From Acetobacteraceae bacterium AT-5844 (lineage in GTDB: Bacteria > Pseudomonadota > Alphaproteobacteria > Acetobacterales > Acetobacteraceae), in assembly GCA_000245075.1 (NCBI GenBank), contig JH599919.1, positions 1 to 45,231 of the forward strand: a stretch of 45,231 nucleotides of DNA, given 5' to 3'. Positions 22,482 through 31,906 of this stretch are shown piece after piece; within the stretch, counting starts at the first letter, position 1; every line of letters begins with the position of its first letter. The notes below the pieces were generated by a model. It was not told the origin of the DNA. It saw only the letters and a list, made by a program, of their open reading frames with translations, and ran no database searches. The position numbers and the translations under genes were made by a program.

Positions 22482-24638
22482 TCAGACCTCGTGCCGGCGC
22501 GGCCGCGTGCGCAGCCGGAACAGCAGCAGGGACCTGCCGGTGACGGTATAGGACTCACCCATTTTGAAGGCGGGCTCCTCCTCCTCATCGTCATCCGCAA
22601 GGTTGGTATCCAGCAGCCGAACCCAGGCGCGGCCGTCAGGGGCGTCGGGGAGGATGAATTCCACCGCCTCGTGATGCGCGTTCAGAATGGTCAATATGGT
22701 CTCGTCATGAGCGGCGACCTTGATGCCGCTCTCCTGCGCGCGGCCATCCAGCATGCGGGCGAAGCATTTCGTATTGGGGTCCTCCCAATCCGCCGGCTCC
22801 ATTTCCTCGCCGGAGGGCTTCCACCAGGAGAGCGCCTTGCTGCCGCTGGCCTCGTGGAAGTCGCCGCTCAGAAAGCGGCCACGGCGCAGGATGGGGAAGC
22901 GGTTGCGAAGCCGCGCCAGCCGGCGGGTGAAGGCGGCCAGGTGCTCGCCCTTTTCGCCCCAGTCCCAGTTGAGCCAGGAAATCTCGTTATCCTGGCAATA
23001 GGCGTTGTTGTTGCCCTGCTGGGTGCGGCCGAACTCATCGCCCGCCAGCAGCATCGGCGTGCCCTGGCTGAGATAGAGCGTGCCCAGCATGTTGCGGATC
23101 TGCCGCTCGCGGGTTGCGTTGATCTCCTCGTCGTCGGTCGGGCCTTCGACGCCATAGTTGAAGGAGAGGTTGTGCGAGTGGCCGTCGTTATTGTCCTCGC
23201 CATTCGCCTCGTTGTGTTTCTCGTTATAGGTCACGAGATCGTTCAGCGTGAATCCGTCATGCGCGGCGAGGAAGTTCACGCTCGCCCAGGGCTTGCGGCC
23301 ATTATGGTCGAAGAGATCGGCCGAGCCGGACAGGCGCTTGCCGAGATCGGCCGCCGAGCCTTCCTCGCCGACCCAGAAGCCGCGCACCGTGTCGCGGTAC
23401 TTGTCGTTCCACTCCGCCCAGCCGGGGGCGAAGTTGCCGACCTGATAGCCGCCGGGGCCGATATCCCAGGGCTCCGCGATGAGCTTCACATCGGCCAGCA
23501 CCGGGTCCTGCATGCAGGCTTTCAGGAAGGCGGATTGCGTGTCGAAGCCGCCCGGCTCCCGCGCCAGGATGGTGCCGAGGTCGAAGCGGAAGCCATCGAC
23601 ATGCATCTCGTTCACCCAGTAGCGCAGGCTGTCCGTCACCATCTGCAATACGCGGGCGTGGGAGAGGTTCACCGTGTTCCCGGTGCCGGTGTCGTTGATG
23701 TAGTAGCGCTTCTGGTCTGGCAGCAGGCGGTAATAGCTGGCGTTGTCGATGCCCTTGAAGGAGAGGGTGGCGCCGCGCTCATTGCCCTCTGCCGTGTGGT
23801 TGTAGACCACGTCCATGATGACCTCGAGCCCGGCATCGTGCAGGCGCGCCACCATTTCCTTGAATTCTGCGAAAGCGAAATCCGGCGTGCGGGCATAGCG
23901 CCGGGCGGGGCCGAAAAAGCCGAGGGAATTGTACCCCCAGTAGTTCACCAGGCCTTTCCCCAGAAGATAGTCGTCATTCAGGAAAAACTGGATCGGTAGC
24001 AGCTCCACCGAGGTGACGCCGAGCGACTTGATATGCCGGATGACTTCCGGATGGCCGAGCCCGGCATAGGTGCCGCGCATGTCTTCCGGCAGCAGCGGGT
24101 GCAGCTTGGTCAGGCCTTTGACATGCGCCTCGTAGAAGAGGGTGCGCTCCCACGGAATGCGCGGCCGGCGGTCATTGCCCCAGGTGAAGGCCGGGTCCAC
24201 CACGCGGCACTTTGGCATAAAGGCTGCACTGTCACGCTCGTCGAAGGAGAGATCTTCGTCCGCGTGGCCGATGGTGTAGCCGAACAGCGCTGGGTCCCAG
24301 TTCAGCTCGCCGACATGGGAGAGGGCATAGGGGTCCAGCAGCAGTTTATTGGGGTTGAAGCGGTGGCCTTCCTTCGGCGCGTATGGACCGTGCACGCGGT
24401 AGGCATAGACGGTGCCAGGCCGGGCATCCGGCAGGAAACCGTGGAAGACCTCGTTCGTGTATTCGGGGAGCTCGATCCGCTCCAGTTCACGCTCGCCTGC
24501 ATTGTCGAACAGGCAGAGTTCCACTTTTGTGGCGTGGGCGGAGAACAGGGCGAAATTGACGCCCAGTCCTGTCCAGGTGGCACCCAAGGGATTCGGGCGG
24601 CCTTGCAAGACACGTGACTGATTGATGGATGGCGGCAC
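22482..24638 (-). CDS. glgX: Glycogen debranching enzyme
   Basis: The 718-residue protein has the N-terminal CBM48 (about 12-110: NPLGATWTGLGVNFALF) and the GH13_11 catalytic barrel. Conserved regions are DVVYNHTAEG, GFRFDLGTIL (nucleophile Asp), LIAEPWDIG (acid/base Glu) and FLAAHDGFTLNDLV (third Asp). A C-terminal beta domain follows. It removes alpha-1,6-linked limit-dextrin branches during glycogen breakdown in the cytoplasm. The full usual length (about 700) is present. It stands alone here, without glgA, glgB, glgC or glgP neighbours, and lies downstream of the metC terminator hairpin. Confidence 0.96.
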   Translation of the reverse strand: MPPSINQSRVLQGRPNPLGATWTGLGVNFALFSAHATKVELCLFDNAGERELERIELPEYTNEVFHGFLPDARPGTVYAYRVHGPYAPKEGHRFNPNKLLLDPYALSHVGELNWDPALFGYTIGHADEDLSFDERDSAAFMPKCRVVDPAFTWGNDRRPRIPWERTLFYEAHVKGLTKLHPLLPEDMRGTYAGLGHPEVIRHIKSLGVTSVELLPIQFFLNDDYLLGKGLVNYWGYNSLGFFGPARRYARTPDFAFAEFKEMVARLHDAGLEVIMDVVYNHTAEGNERGATLSFKGIDNASYYRLLPDQKRYYINDTGTGNTVNLSHARVLQMVTDSLRYWVNEMHVDGFRFDLGTILAREPGGFDTQSAFLKACMQDPVLADVKLIAEPWDIGPGGYQVGNFAPGWAEWNDKYRDTVRGFWVGEEGSAADLGKRLSGSADLFDHNGRKPWASVNFLAAHDGFTLNDLVTYNEKHNEANGEDNNDGHSHNLSFNYGVEGPTDDEEINATRERQIRNMLGTLYLSQGTPMLLAGDEFGRTQQGNNNAYCQDNEISWLNWDWGEKGEHLAAFTRRLARLRNRFPILRRGRFLSGDFHEASGSKALSWWKPSGEEMEPADWEDPNTKCFARMLDGRAQESGIKVAAHDETILTILNAHHEAVEFILPDAPDGRAWVRLLDTNLADDDEEEEPAFKMGESYTVTGRSLLLFRLRTRPRRHEV

Positions 24639-24676
24639 GGCAGACCCCTTGCTGGAGAGCGCCCACCATAAGCGTG

Positions 24677-24704
24677 CCGCCCCTCGCGGAGTTGCGAGGG
24701 GCGG
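24677..24704. terminator. Strong hairpin between metC and glgX
   Basis: A perfect 11-bp GC stem (24677-24687 with 24694-24704) closes a 6-nt loop. It lies just after the metC stop (24712) on the minus strand and before the glgX start (24638). No T-run follows on that strand, so termination would be weaker than a classic intrinsic site, but the stem separates the sulfur operon from glgX. Confidence 0.6.
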
Positions 24705-24711
24705 GAGGTTT

Positions 24712-25917
24712 TCAGCGCGGCAGCGTGGCCAGGGCGGTTGAAAGATCCGCGATCAGGTCCCTCACATCTTCCAGGCCGATATGGAACCGCACCGTTGGCC
24801 CGCCGAGGGCGGCGGCATCGGTGGCCGTGCGGGTGACATAGTTGGTGGTCGGGAGAGCGAGGCTTTCATACCCGCCCCAGGAAGCGCCGATGCCGAAGAG
24901 CCGCAGGGAGTCCACCGCCGCCTCAAGCTGCGCCGGGGTATAGCGCGGCTGGAACACCACGCCGAAGAGCGAGCAGGCGCCGGTGAAGTCCCGCTTGAAC
25001 AGGGCGTGTTGCGGATGGCTCGGCAGGGCGGGGTGCAGCACGCGGAACACTTCCGGCTGCTGCTCGAACCAGCGCGCCACTTCCAGCCCGGCCTCTTCCT
25101 GGTGCTTCAGCCGCACCGCCATGGTGCGCAGGCCCCGCAGCGCCAGCCAGCAATCATCGGGGCTGGCATAATGACCCATGAAGCGCCCGGCGGAGGCGAC
25201 GGTGTGCCAGTCTTCCTCGTTGTTCACCGTCACGCTGCCCAGCAGCACGTCCGAATGGCCGCCGACATATTTGGTTAGCGCCTGGATGGAGACATCCACG
25301 CCATGCTTGAAGGGCTGGTAGTGGTGGATGCCCCAGGTGTTGTCCATCAGCACCTTGGCGCCATGGGCATGGGCCACCGCGGCCAGGGCGTCGATATCCT
25401 GCAGCTCGAAAGTGTGGCTGCCGGGGCTCTCAGTGTAGAGCACGCGGGTGTTGGGGCGCATCAGCGCCTGCAACTCGTCCCCGCTGATCGTCGGATCGTA
25501 ATAGGTGGTCTCGATGCCCCAGCCGGTCATCAGCCCATCCGCCAGGCGGCGGGTGGGGCCGTAGACGCTGTCGGGGATCAGGCAGTGGTCGCCCGCCTTC
25601 AGAAAGGCCAGCAGCGGCACCGCGCAGGCGGCGAGGCCGGTGCCGACGATCAGGCAGCGCGTGCCGCCCTCGATCTCGGCAATGGCATCCTCCAGCGCGA
25701 AATGCGTCGGGCCGCCGGAGGTACCGTAGGTCAGCGCATGCTTCTCGAAGCCGGCGGCGTTGATGGTGCCGCGCGCCTCGCAGGAGGGGTAGAGCACGGT
25801 GGAGCCGCGATGCACGCCGCCATTGACGAAGCCATGGTTGCGCACGCCGGGGCGGCTCACATGGGTGACACGGGTGGCGAAGCGCTGTGGCGCCTTGGAA
25901 TGCAGGTCGTCAGGCAT
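24712..25917 (-). CDS. metC: Cystathionine beta-lyase
   Basis: The 401-residue PLP enzyme of the Cys/Met metabolism family has the cofactor region with LTKYVGGHSD (Schiff-base lysine) and MDNTWG (PLP-pyridine Asp), plus TYGTSGGPTHFALE and YTESPGSHTFE near the active site. MetC-type features outweigh those of cystathionine gamma-synthase, but the family is hard to separate by eye. It converts cystathionine to homocysteine, pyruvate and ammonia, or removes sulfur from cystine. The start at 25917 overlaps the sseA stop by one base (TGATG), so the genes are translationally coupled, and the hairpin beyond it ends the operon. Confidence 0.9.
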   Translation of the reverse strand: MPDDLHSKAPQRFATRVTHVSRPGVRNHGFVNGGVHRGSTVLYPSCEARGTINAAGFEKHALTYGTSGGPTHFALEDAIAEIEGGTRCLIVGTGLAACAVPLLAFLKAGDHCLIPDSVYGPTRRLADGLMTGWGIETTYYDPTISGDELQALMRPNTRVLYTESPGSHTFELQDIDALAAVAHAHGAKVLMDNTWGIHHYQPFKHGVDVSIQALTKYVGGHSDVLLGSVTVNNEEDWHTVASAGRFMGHYASPDDCWLALRGLRTMAVRLKHQEEAGLEVARWFEQQPEVFRVLHPALPSHPQHALFKRDFTGACSLFGVVFQPRYTPAQLEAAVDSLRLFGIGASWGGYESLALPTTNYVTRTATDAAALGGPTVRFHIGLEDVRDLIADLSTALATLPR

Positions 25918-26759
25918 CAGGCGGACTTTTCCTTCGGGGTTTCCGGGCGGGCGGCCCATTCGGTCCAGGAGCCGTCATAAATAGCGGGTTCAGGCAGGCC
26001 CGCCCGCACCAGCCCCAGCGCCACGACGCAGGCGGTAACGCCCGTGCCGCAGGAGGCGATGAGCGGCTGCGAGCCATCGACACCAGCCTTGGCAAAGATC
26101 TCGCGCAGCGTGTCCGGCGGCAGCATGGTCTGGTCCGGGGCCAGGAGCTCGGTCGCCGGCACGTTGCAGGCACCGGGCATATGGCCGGAGGGCAGGCCGG
26201 GGCGGGGTTCGGCGGCCGTGCCGTCGAAGCGGCCGCGGGCGCGGGCATCGATGATTTGCGCGGAGCGATCGGCCACCACGCGCTTCACATCACCGATGCC
26301 GGCCAGGCGGCGGGCGATGAAATCGGCCCAGAAGGTCTGCGGCGCGGGCGCAGGGGCGGCGCCGGCGGCCACATCGCCGCCCATCGCCTGCCATTTCGGC
26401 AGGCCGCCATCCAGCACCGCCACGCGCTCATGCCCGAACAGCCGCAGCAGCCACCAGCCACGGGCGGCGGAGAACAGCCCCTTCTGGTCGTAGAACACCA
26501 CGCGGGCATCGTTGGAAACGCCCATCTGCCCCAGCAGCCGGGCGGCGCGGCCCGGTGTCGGCGCCATATGCGGCAGGTCCGTCTCCGGGTCCGCCACCTC
26601 GTTGATATCGAAGAAGCGGGCGCCGGGGATATGCGCGGCATCGAACAGCGCGCGCGCATCCTTGCCCTCGGGTGGCAGGTAGTAGGTGGCATCGAACAGC
26701 ACGAGGTCGGGCTTGCCCAACTCGCCTTTCAGCCACTCGGCGGAAACCAGTTCCTGCAT
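25917..26759 (-). CDS. sseA: 3-mercaptopyruvate sulfurtransferase
   Basis: The 280-residue protein has two tandem rhodanese domains. The second carries catalytic Cys237 in the loop CGTGVTA, the mercaptopyruvate-type (CGSGVT-like) active site rather than the CRKGVT of thiosulfate sulfurtransferase. The [11 protein letters not shown] and DGGLPKWQ segments and the end [12 protein letters not shown] are typical. It transfers sulfane sulfur from 3-mercaptopyruvate to thiol acceptors. The ATG at 26759 is preferred, with GGAGG 10 bases upstream, over a TTG at 26768. It is third in the Nudix-AlaX-SseA-MetC unit, 5 bp after alaX. Confidence 0.93.
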   Translation of the reverse strand: MQELVSAEWLKGELGKPDLVLFDATYYLPPEGKDARALFDAAHIPGARFFDINEVADPETDLPHMAPTPGRAARLLGQMGVSNDARVVFYDQKGLFSAARGWWLLRLFGHERVAVLDGGLPKWQAMGGDVAAGAAPAPAPQTFWADFIARRLAGIGDVKRVVADRSAQIIDARARGRFDGTAAEPRPGLPSGHMPGACNVPATELLAPDQTMLPPDTLREIFAKAGVDGSQPLIASCGTGVTACVVALGLVRAGLPEPAIYDGSWTEWAARPETPKEKSA

Positions 26760-26764
26760 GGGCG

Positions 26765-27484
26765 TCAATCCTCCAGCACTAGGTAGACCCGGCGGTTCTG
26801 CTTGCCCTTGTTCTCGAGCTTGGTGACGGTGATGGTGCCGATCTCGCCCGTGGCGCGCACATGCGTGCCGCCGCAGGGCTGCAGATCGACCGGGCTGTCT
26901 TCTTCGCCGATGCGCACCAGCCGCACCACCCCCGCGCCGCGCGGCGGCTGCACGGAAAGGGTGCGCACGAGGCCCGGATTGGCATCCAGCTCCGCCTCAT
27001 CCACCCAGCTGGTGCTGACGGCGTGGTTGGCGGCAACGAGAGCGCGCAGCCCCTCGGTCAGGGCTTCCTTGGTGGGCGGTTCCGGCAGGTCGAAATCCAG
27101 CCGGGACTTCTCCAGCCCAACCTGACCGCCCGTCACCCCCGCGCCGGGGATCAGGCTGCACAGCAGGTGCATGGAAGTGTGCATGCGCATCAACCGGTGG
27201 CGGCGGTCCCAATCCAGCGCCAGGCGCACGGTGGCGCCTTCCGGCGGCAGGGCAGCGCCCTCGGTCGGCTTGTGCAGGATGGCGCCGGCCTCGCCCTTCA
27301 CTGTGTTGGCCACCGCCATCTCGCCGCCATCCCAGCGCAGCGCGCCGGTATCGCCGGGCTGGCCGCCGGCCTGGGCGTAGAAAATGGTGCGGTCCAGCAC
27401 GACGCCATCGGGCGAGGCGGAGAGCACTTTCGCCTCGGTATCGCGGGCATAGGCGTCGTGGTGGAACAGGGTCTCGGTCGTCAT
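26765..27484 (-). CDS. AlaX-type alanyl-tRNA editing protein
   Basis: The 239-residue stand-alone homologue of the AlaRS editing domain has the zinc motifs HTSMH and CGGTH, the GGQPGDTG segment at the active-site rim and an N-terminal beta region of the AlaX-M/II type (longer than AlaX-S). It hydrolyses Ser or Gly mischarged on tRNA-Ala. The start at 27484 overlaps the Nudix stop as ATGA; an ATG at 27493 is possible. It is unusual to find this gene in a sulfur-amino-acid operon: see findings. Confidence 0.88.
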   Translation of the reverse strand: MTTETLFHHDAYARDTEAKVLSASPDGVVLDRTIFYAQAGGQPGDTGALRWDGGEMAVANTVKGEAGAILHKPTEGAALPPEGATVRLALDWDRRHRLMRMHTSMHLLCSLIPGAGVTGGQVGLEKSRLDFDLPEPPTKEALTEGLRALVAANHAVSTSWVDEAELDANPGLVRTLSVQPPRGAGVVRLVRIGEEDSPVDLQPCGGTHVRATGEIGTITVTKLENKGKQNRRVYLVLED

Positions 27485-28122
27485 GCTGTCCATTCCTGCC
27501 GCAGCCGGGCACCGTGGAGCTGTAGCCAGAGCAGGCACAGCGCGGTGGTGGCGTTGCGGATCTCATTGCGCGCCAGCATCGCGAAGGCCTCATCGGCATC
27601 GACGATGGTGACGCGGGTTTCCTCGTGCTCGCTTTCCAGCCCCAGTGTGGCGCCATCGCCCGGCTCGGGCAGGCGCACGCGGGCGGCGTAGAAGCTCAAT
27701 TTCTCGTCGCTGCCGCCCTGCTGCAGCATGAACTGGCCGATGAACTTCACCTTATCGGGGGCGAGGCCGGCTTCTTCCTCCACCTCCCGCATGGCGCATT
27801 CCACCGGGTCTTCATCTGCCTCCAGCAATCCGGCGGGGCATTCGCGGGAAATGGGGTCCTCGCCCGCGGCGAGGCAGGGCAGACGGAACTGCTCGATGAG
27901 CGCGATACGGTGGGTCCAGGGATCATAGGGCAGGATCACCACCGCCCGGCCACGCCGCCACAACTCCCAGGTCAGCAGGCCTGAAAGGCTGCCATCGAAG
28001 CGGCGGTAGCGGAAGCGCACGCGCTGTATGGGGAAGCGGCCTTCCCACACCACCTCGTCGCTTTCCGGCACGTAAAGCGGATGAGAAGGCACCACCGGTG
28101 CCTTGGCGGGTCTGGCCTTCAT
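27481..28122 (-). CDS. Nudix hydrolase, ADP-ribose pyrophosphatase-like
   Basis: The 213-residue protein contains a Nudix box (GLLEADEDPVECAMREVEEE then AGL) with the metal-binding REVEEE. The preceding CPAG and the WRRGRAVVILPYDPWTHRIALIEQFR strand pair resemble ADP-ribose pyrophosphatase (NudF-like) enzymes. It should hydrolyse a nucleoside diphosphate-linked substrate in the cytoplasm. It heads the operon with alaX, sseA and metC. ATG 28122 is chosen; a TTG at 28149 has no ribosome binding site. It diverges from the DMT gene with 66 bp between, too small for two strong separate promoters. Confidence 0.9.
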   Translation of the reverse strand: MKARPAKAPVVPSHPLYVPESDEVVWEGRFPIQRVRFRYRRFDGSLSGLLTWELWRRGRAVVILPYDPWTHRIALIEQFRLPCLAAGEDPISRECPAGLLEADEDPVECAMREVEEEAGLAPDKVKFIGQFMLQQGGSDEKLSFYAARVRLPEPGDGATLGLESEHEETRVTIVDADEAFAMLARNEIRNATTALCLLWLQLHGARLRQEWTA

Positions 28123-28188
28123 GCGGCGGGCAGCGTAGTTGCGCGCCAATCAGCGCGGTGCCATGCCTTGCGGCGGAACGTCCAGACC

Positions 28189-29169
28189 ATGCAGCCAACC
28201 ATCCTTTCCGATTCGGCCCGCCCCTCCACCGAGGAGTTGGCCGCCGAGGCACGCCGCGTCCGCGCCGCGCGCCAGCGTGCCATTCTCTGCGTTCTGGGCG
28301 CGGCCGCAACCTTCGCCGTGGCCGCTGCTGCCGTGAAGGCGCTGCGGGGGGAGGTGCCGCTGATGCAGGTCATCCTCTTCCGCAACCTGCTGGCGGTGCC
28401 GGTGCTGCTGGGGCTGGCGATCATGGCGGCCCGCAAGGCAGGGCGCAGCGCCTCGCTGGCCGCGCTGCTCACCACCCGCCAGCCCTGGGCCCATGCGCAG
28501 CGCGTGCTGTGGGGGCTGGTGGGCATGTTCGGCAGTTTCTATGGCTATGTGTATCTGCCCCTGGCCACCGTTACGGCGCTCAGCTTCACCATGCCGTTTT
28601 TCCTGGCCGCGCTCTCCGTGCCCATGCTGGGGGAAAAGCTGGAACGGGGCCGCATGATCGCCATGCTCGTAGGCTTCGGCGGCGTGCTGGTGATGCTGCG
28701 GCCCTGGCAAGGGCTGGAGCAGACAGGGCTACCGCTGCTGCCTGTGCTGGTGGTGCTGGCGGGGGCGCTGGGATGGGCCCTGGCCATGATCACCATCCGC
28801 CGCATGGGCGATAACGGCGAGTCCGGCGCCACCATCGTGCTGTGGTTCGCGCTGGGCGGCACTGTCGTCGGAGGTCTGGCGGCCATCCCTGGCTGGGATT
28901 GGCCGGATGCGCGGCAATGGGCGCTGCTGCTGGCCGTGGGTGTGGTGTCTGCCTTCGCGCAACTGCTGATGACGGCCGCCTATCGCAGTGGCGAGACCAC
29001 GCTGATCGCGCCCTTCGAATATTCCGGCATTCTCTGGACCACCGCGCTCGGCGCACTGATCTGGGAGGAGTGGCCGGATGCCTGGAGCGCGGCGGGCATC
29101 ATCGTGCTGGTCGCCGGCGGGCTCGGTATGTGGTGGATGAACACGCGCCCGGCGCCGCGGGGCCGCTAG
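28189..29169 (+). CDS. DMT family transporter (EamA, RhaT-like)
   Basis: The 326-residue protein has ten hydrophobic segments made of two EamA repeats. The first has AAATFAVAAAAVKAL and a FLAALSVPMLGEKL motif; the second ends with the YSGILWTTALGALIWEEWPDAWSAAG repeat motif. Such carriers export or import small metabolites, often amino acids or S-adenosylmethionine; substrate is unknown. It is divergent from the Nudix operon. The ribosome binding site is weak (CGGAAC upstream). A GC hairpin at 29194-29217 follows its stop. Confidence 0.88.
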   Translation: MQPTILSDSARPSTEELAAEARRVRAARQRAILCVLGAAATFAVAAAAVKALRGEVPLMQVILFRNLLAVPVLLGLAIMAARKAGRSASLAALLTTRQPWAHAQRVLWGLVGMFGSFYGYVYLPLATVTALSFTMPFFLAALSVPMLGEKLERGRMIAMLVGFGGVLVMLRPWQGLEQTGLPLLPVLVVLAGALGWALAMITIRRMGDNGESGATIVLWFALGGTVVGGLAAIPGWDWPDARQWALLLAVGVVSAFAQLLMTAAYRSGETTLIAPFEYSGILWTTALGALIWEEWPDAWSAAGIIVLVAGGLGMWWMNTRPAPRGR

Positions 29170-29193
29170 GGACGGCTCGGCCATCCCGCGAAT

Positions 29194-29217
29194 GGCGGGG
29201 ACCGTGAAGGCCCCGCC
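29194..29217. terminator. Hairpin after the DMT gene
   Basis: A 7-bp GC stem (GGCGGGG/CCCCGCC) with a 10-nt loop lies between the convergent DMT (ends 29169) and MFS (ends 29240) genes. No T-run follows on either strand, so it is at best a weak or bidirectional terminator. Confidence 0.35.
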
Positions 29218-29239
29218 TGTGTGGGATTATGCAGGTTGT

Positions 29240-30451
29240 TCAAGCATCGGCGGTTTCGGCCTGCCGGGCACGTTCCAGAAACCAGGAAGCGCCAAAGACC
29301 GCGAGCCCTCCAAGCGTCAGGATCGCCCCGACCGCGCCCGTGGAGGTCCAGCCGAAGCCGGCGGCAATGACCGCCCCGCCCAGCCATGCCCCCAGCGCGT
29401 TGGCCAGGTTGAAGGCGGAGTGGTTGAGCGACCCCGCCAGCATCTGCGCATCTGGCGCGACATCGAAGAGGCGTGTCTGGAGGGCAGGGGCGAGCCCCAT
29501 GCTGGTGGCGCCGATGAAGAAGATGTTCACCGCCACGGCCGGCAGGCTCATGGGCGTGACGAGGAACAGGAACTGGGCGAGGCAGCCCGCCGCGAGCATG
29601 ATGCCGATGGCGCGCATCACGCCCTTATCCGCCAGCCACCCGCCCACGAGGTTGCCGGCGATCATCCCGCATCCGAAGACGGCGAGAAGGATCGGCACCA
29701 CGAATTCGGGCACCTGCGTCACCTGCGTCAGCGTGGGTGCGATGTAGCTGTAGATCGCGAACATGCCGCCAAAGCCGATGGCGGCGGTCCCCAGCGCCAG
29801 GAGAACCTGCGGCTGGAACATGCTCCTGATCTCGCGTCGGGCGCCGACCGCCGGGCCCGAGCCGATGACCGGCAGCCAGCAGCGGACCAGAATGGCCGTG
29901 AACACCGCAAGCACCGCGACAAGGCCGAAGACGACCCGCCAGCTCGCGATCTGCCCCACCCATGTGGCCAACGGCACGCCCAGGACATTGGCGATGCTGA
30001 GGCCGAGGATGACCCTGGCCACGGCGCTGGCCCGGCGGTGCGGTGGCACGAGCGATGCGGCCACCAGGGCGGCGGTGCCGAGATAGGCGCCATGCGGCAG
30101 CCCCGCCAGCAACCTGGCGGCGGAAATGCCGATGAGGCTCGAAGCGAGGGCGCTGGCCAGATTTCCCGCCGCGATGAGCAGGGCGAGGCCGACCAGGAGC
30201 CCGCGGCGGGGCGCGCGGGCAAAAAGGAGGGCGATGAGAGGCGCGCCGACCACGACGCCGACGGCATAGGCGCTGATCGTGAGGCCCGCGCTGGGCACGG
30301 AGACCTCCGCATCGGCCGCCACCTGGGGCAGCAGGCCCATGGCGGCGAATTCGCTGATCCCGAGGGAGAGGGCGCCGAGGGACAAGGCGAGTTCGGCGGG
30401 GCCGGACCCCTGGCGCGGCGGAGGTGAGGTGGATGTCGGGGTAGAAGCCAT
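29240..30451 (-). CDS. MFS transporter, DHA1/AraJ-like
   Basis: The 403-residue protein has twelve hydrophobic segments. The GISEFAAMGLLPQVA motif in TM1 and the GAPLIALLFARAPRR loop are characteristic of AraJ/YdhP-type (DHA1) carriers, often called arabinose efflux or sugar/chloramphenicol efflux permeases. The substrate is unknown. AGGGA 6 bases upstream supports the start at 30451; the longer open frame has no ribosome binding site. It is convergent with the DMT gene. Confidence 0.9.
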   Translation of the reverse strand: MASTPTSTSPPPRQGSGPAELALSLGALSLGISEFAAMGLLPQVAADAEVSVPSAGLTISAYAVGVVVGAPLIALLFARAPRRGLLVGLALLIAAGNLASALASSLIGISAARLLAGLPHGAYLGTAALVAASLVPPHRRASAVARVILGLSIANVLGVPLATWVGQIASWRVVFGLVAVLAVFTAILVRCWLPVIGSGPAVGARREIRSMFQPQVLLALGTAAIGFGGMFAIYSYIAPTLTQVTQVPEFVVPILLAVFGCGMIAGNLVGGWLADKGVMRAIGIMLAAGCLAQFLFLVTPMSLPAVAVNIFFIGATSMGLAPALQTRLFDVAPDAQMLAGSLNHSAFNLANALGAWLGGAVIAAGFGWTSTGAVGAILTLGGLAVFGASWFLERARQAETADA

Positions 30452-30610
30452 CTGCGTCCCTGTTCTGGGTTCGGGACGCTTCCTCCACTTGTGCGGCCGG
30501 CAGGCAGGCGCGGTGGTTGGGTGAACCCTAGCCGTGATGACGGCCCGCCGCAAAGAGCGGTTGCCGCTATCCTGCCCTGCGCCGCGCATCCCCCACTGCG
30601 GGGCGCGCCG

Positions 30611-31834
30611 TCACGCCGTGGCGCCCTGGGACAGCGTTTCCAGCCGCGGCACGGGCGAGGTGGTGATCAGGCCGAACTGCACCAGGAAGCAAAGCGCGGC
30701 CATGGCGAGGCATGCCTCCATGCCCAGCCGGGCCGCGACCAGCGCGCCGATGGCCGCCCCCACCGGTCGGGCGCCGAATGTAGCGGTCATGATGACGGCG
30801 GAGACGCGCCCCAGCAGCGCCTGTGGCGTCACCGCCTGCCGCAGCGTGGTGGTGGCGATGGTCCAGAGGATCGGCCCAGCCCCGAACAGAAAGAAGGAGA
30901 GCCCTGCCAGGGCCGGATGCGGCACCCAGGCCGTCAGCAGCATAAGCAACGCTGCAGCGAGCCCGCAGGCCGGGCCAACGGCCACGAGCGTGCCGAAGCG
31001 CAGCCGGGCGGCGACGCGGGGCGCCACCCAGGCGCCCGCGACCATGCCGCCGCCATAGATGGCCAGGGTGACGCCGACGCCCCAGGCCGTCAGCCCCAGA
31101 TGCTGCACGGCATAGGCGACATAGATGGCCTGCAACACGAACCAGCCGGTATTGAAGAACACTGCTGTCAGAAGGATCGGGCGGAGCAGGCTGTGCCCGG
31201 CGACGAAGCCGGCGCCTTCACGGAGTTCCTGCAACAGATGGCGGCGCGGGCGGGCGGCCGCCCTCTGCTCCGGCAGGCGGGCAAGGGTGATGGCGGCCAG
31301 CAGGGACAGGGCGGTCGCCACGCCATAGGCCACGGAGGCGCCCATCCAGCCGACAAGCGCGCCGCCCAGCGCCGGGCCAGCGGCATAGGCACCGCTGCGT
31401 GCGAGTTCCAGCCAGCGATTGGCATCGCCCAGTTGTGCGCGTGCTACCAGCGAAGGCAGCAGCGCGGGCGCGGCGACGCTGTAGACCACCGTGCCGATGG
31501 CGCCGAGGAAACCGAGCGCGGCCAACACCGGCAGATTCAGCGCTCCCCCCAGTAACAGCAGCAGCACGGCGAGCAGGGAAGCGGCGCGCAAAAGCTCCGC
31601 CCCCGCCATCAGCCAGCGGCGGGAGACCCTGTCCGCGAGCACCCCTGCCGCGAGGGAGAGGAGGAGAAAGGGCAGGGTCTGCGCGGTTTGCAGCCAGCCG
31701 GCCTGCGCGGCGCTCGCACCCAGCAGCAGCACGGCCACCAGGGGCGCCGCCGCCAGGGCCAGTTGCTCGGAGCATTGGGCGGCCAGGTTGGACCAGCTCA
31801 GCTGGCGGAACGCGGCCGGAAGGGGGGCGGGCAT
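30611..31834 (-). CDS. MFS transporter, MFS_3 (EntS-like)
   Basis: The 407-residue protein belongs to the MFS_3 (TMS1/EntS-like) branch: it opens FRQLSWSNLAAQCSEQLALAAAPLV, has the AGVLADRVSRRWLM signature loop and the PALLPSLVARAQLGDANRWLELARS segment characteristic of the family. Members often export siderophores, drugs or other amphiphiles, but the role here is not evident. The ribosome binding site is weak (AAGG about 11 bases upstream). It follows the GNAT gene at 31907 on the same strand with 72 bp between. Confidence 0.88.
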   Translation of the reverse strand: MPAPLPAAFRQLSWSNLAAQCSEQLALAAAPLVAVLLLGASAAQAGWLQTAQTLPFLLLSLAAGVLADRVSRRWLMAGAELLRAASLLAVLLLLLGGALNLPVLAALGFLGAIGTVVYSVAAPALLPSLVARAQLGDANRWLELARSGAYAAGPALGGALVGWMGASVAYGVATALSLLAAITLARLPEQRAAARPRRHLLQELREGAGFVAGHSLLRPILLTAVFFNTGWFVLQAIYVAYAVQHLGLTAWGVGVTLAIYGGGMVAGAWVAPRVAARLRFGTLVAVGPACGLAAALLMLLTAWVPHPALAGLSFFLFGAGPILWTIATTTLRQAVTPQALLGRVSAVIMTATFGARPVGAAIGALVAARLGMEACLAMAALCFLVQFGLITTSPVPRLETLSQGATA

Positions 31835-31906
31835 GGGCGGGAACCTTTGGAAACGTTCCCGCCAGGGTGGCGGAGAGGGGCGGCGCTGGAACTCCGCTTC
31901 TTGCTC

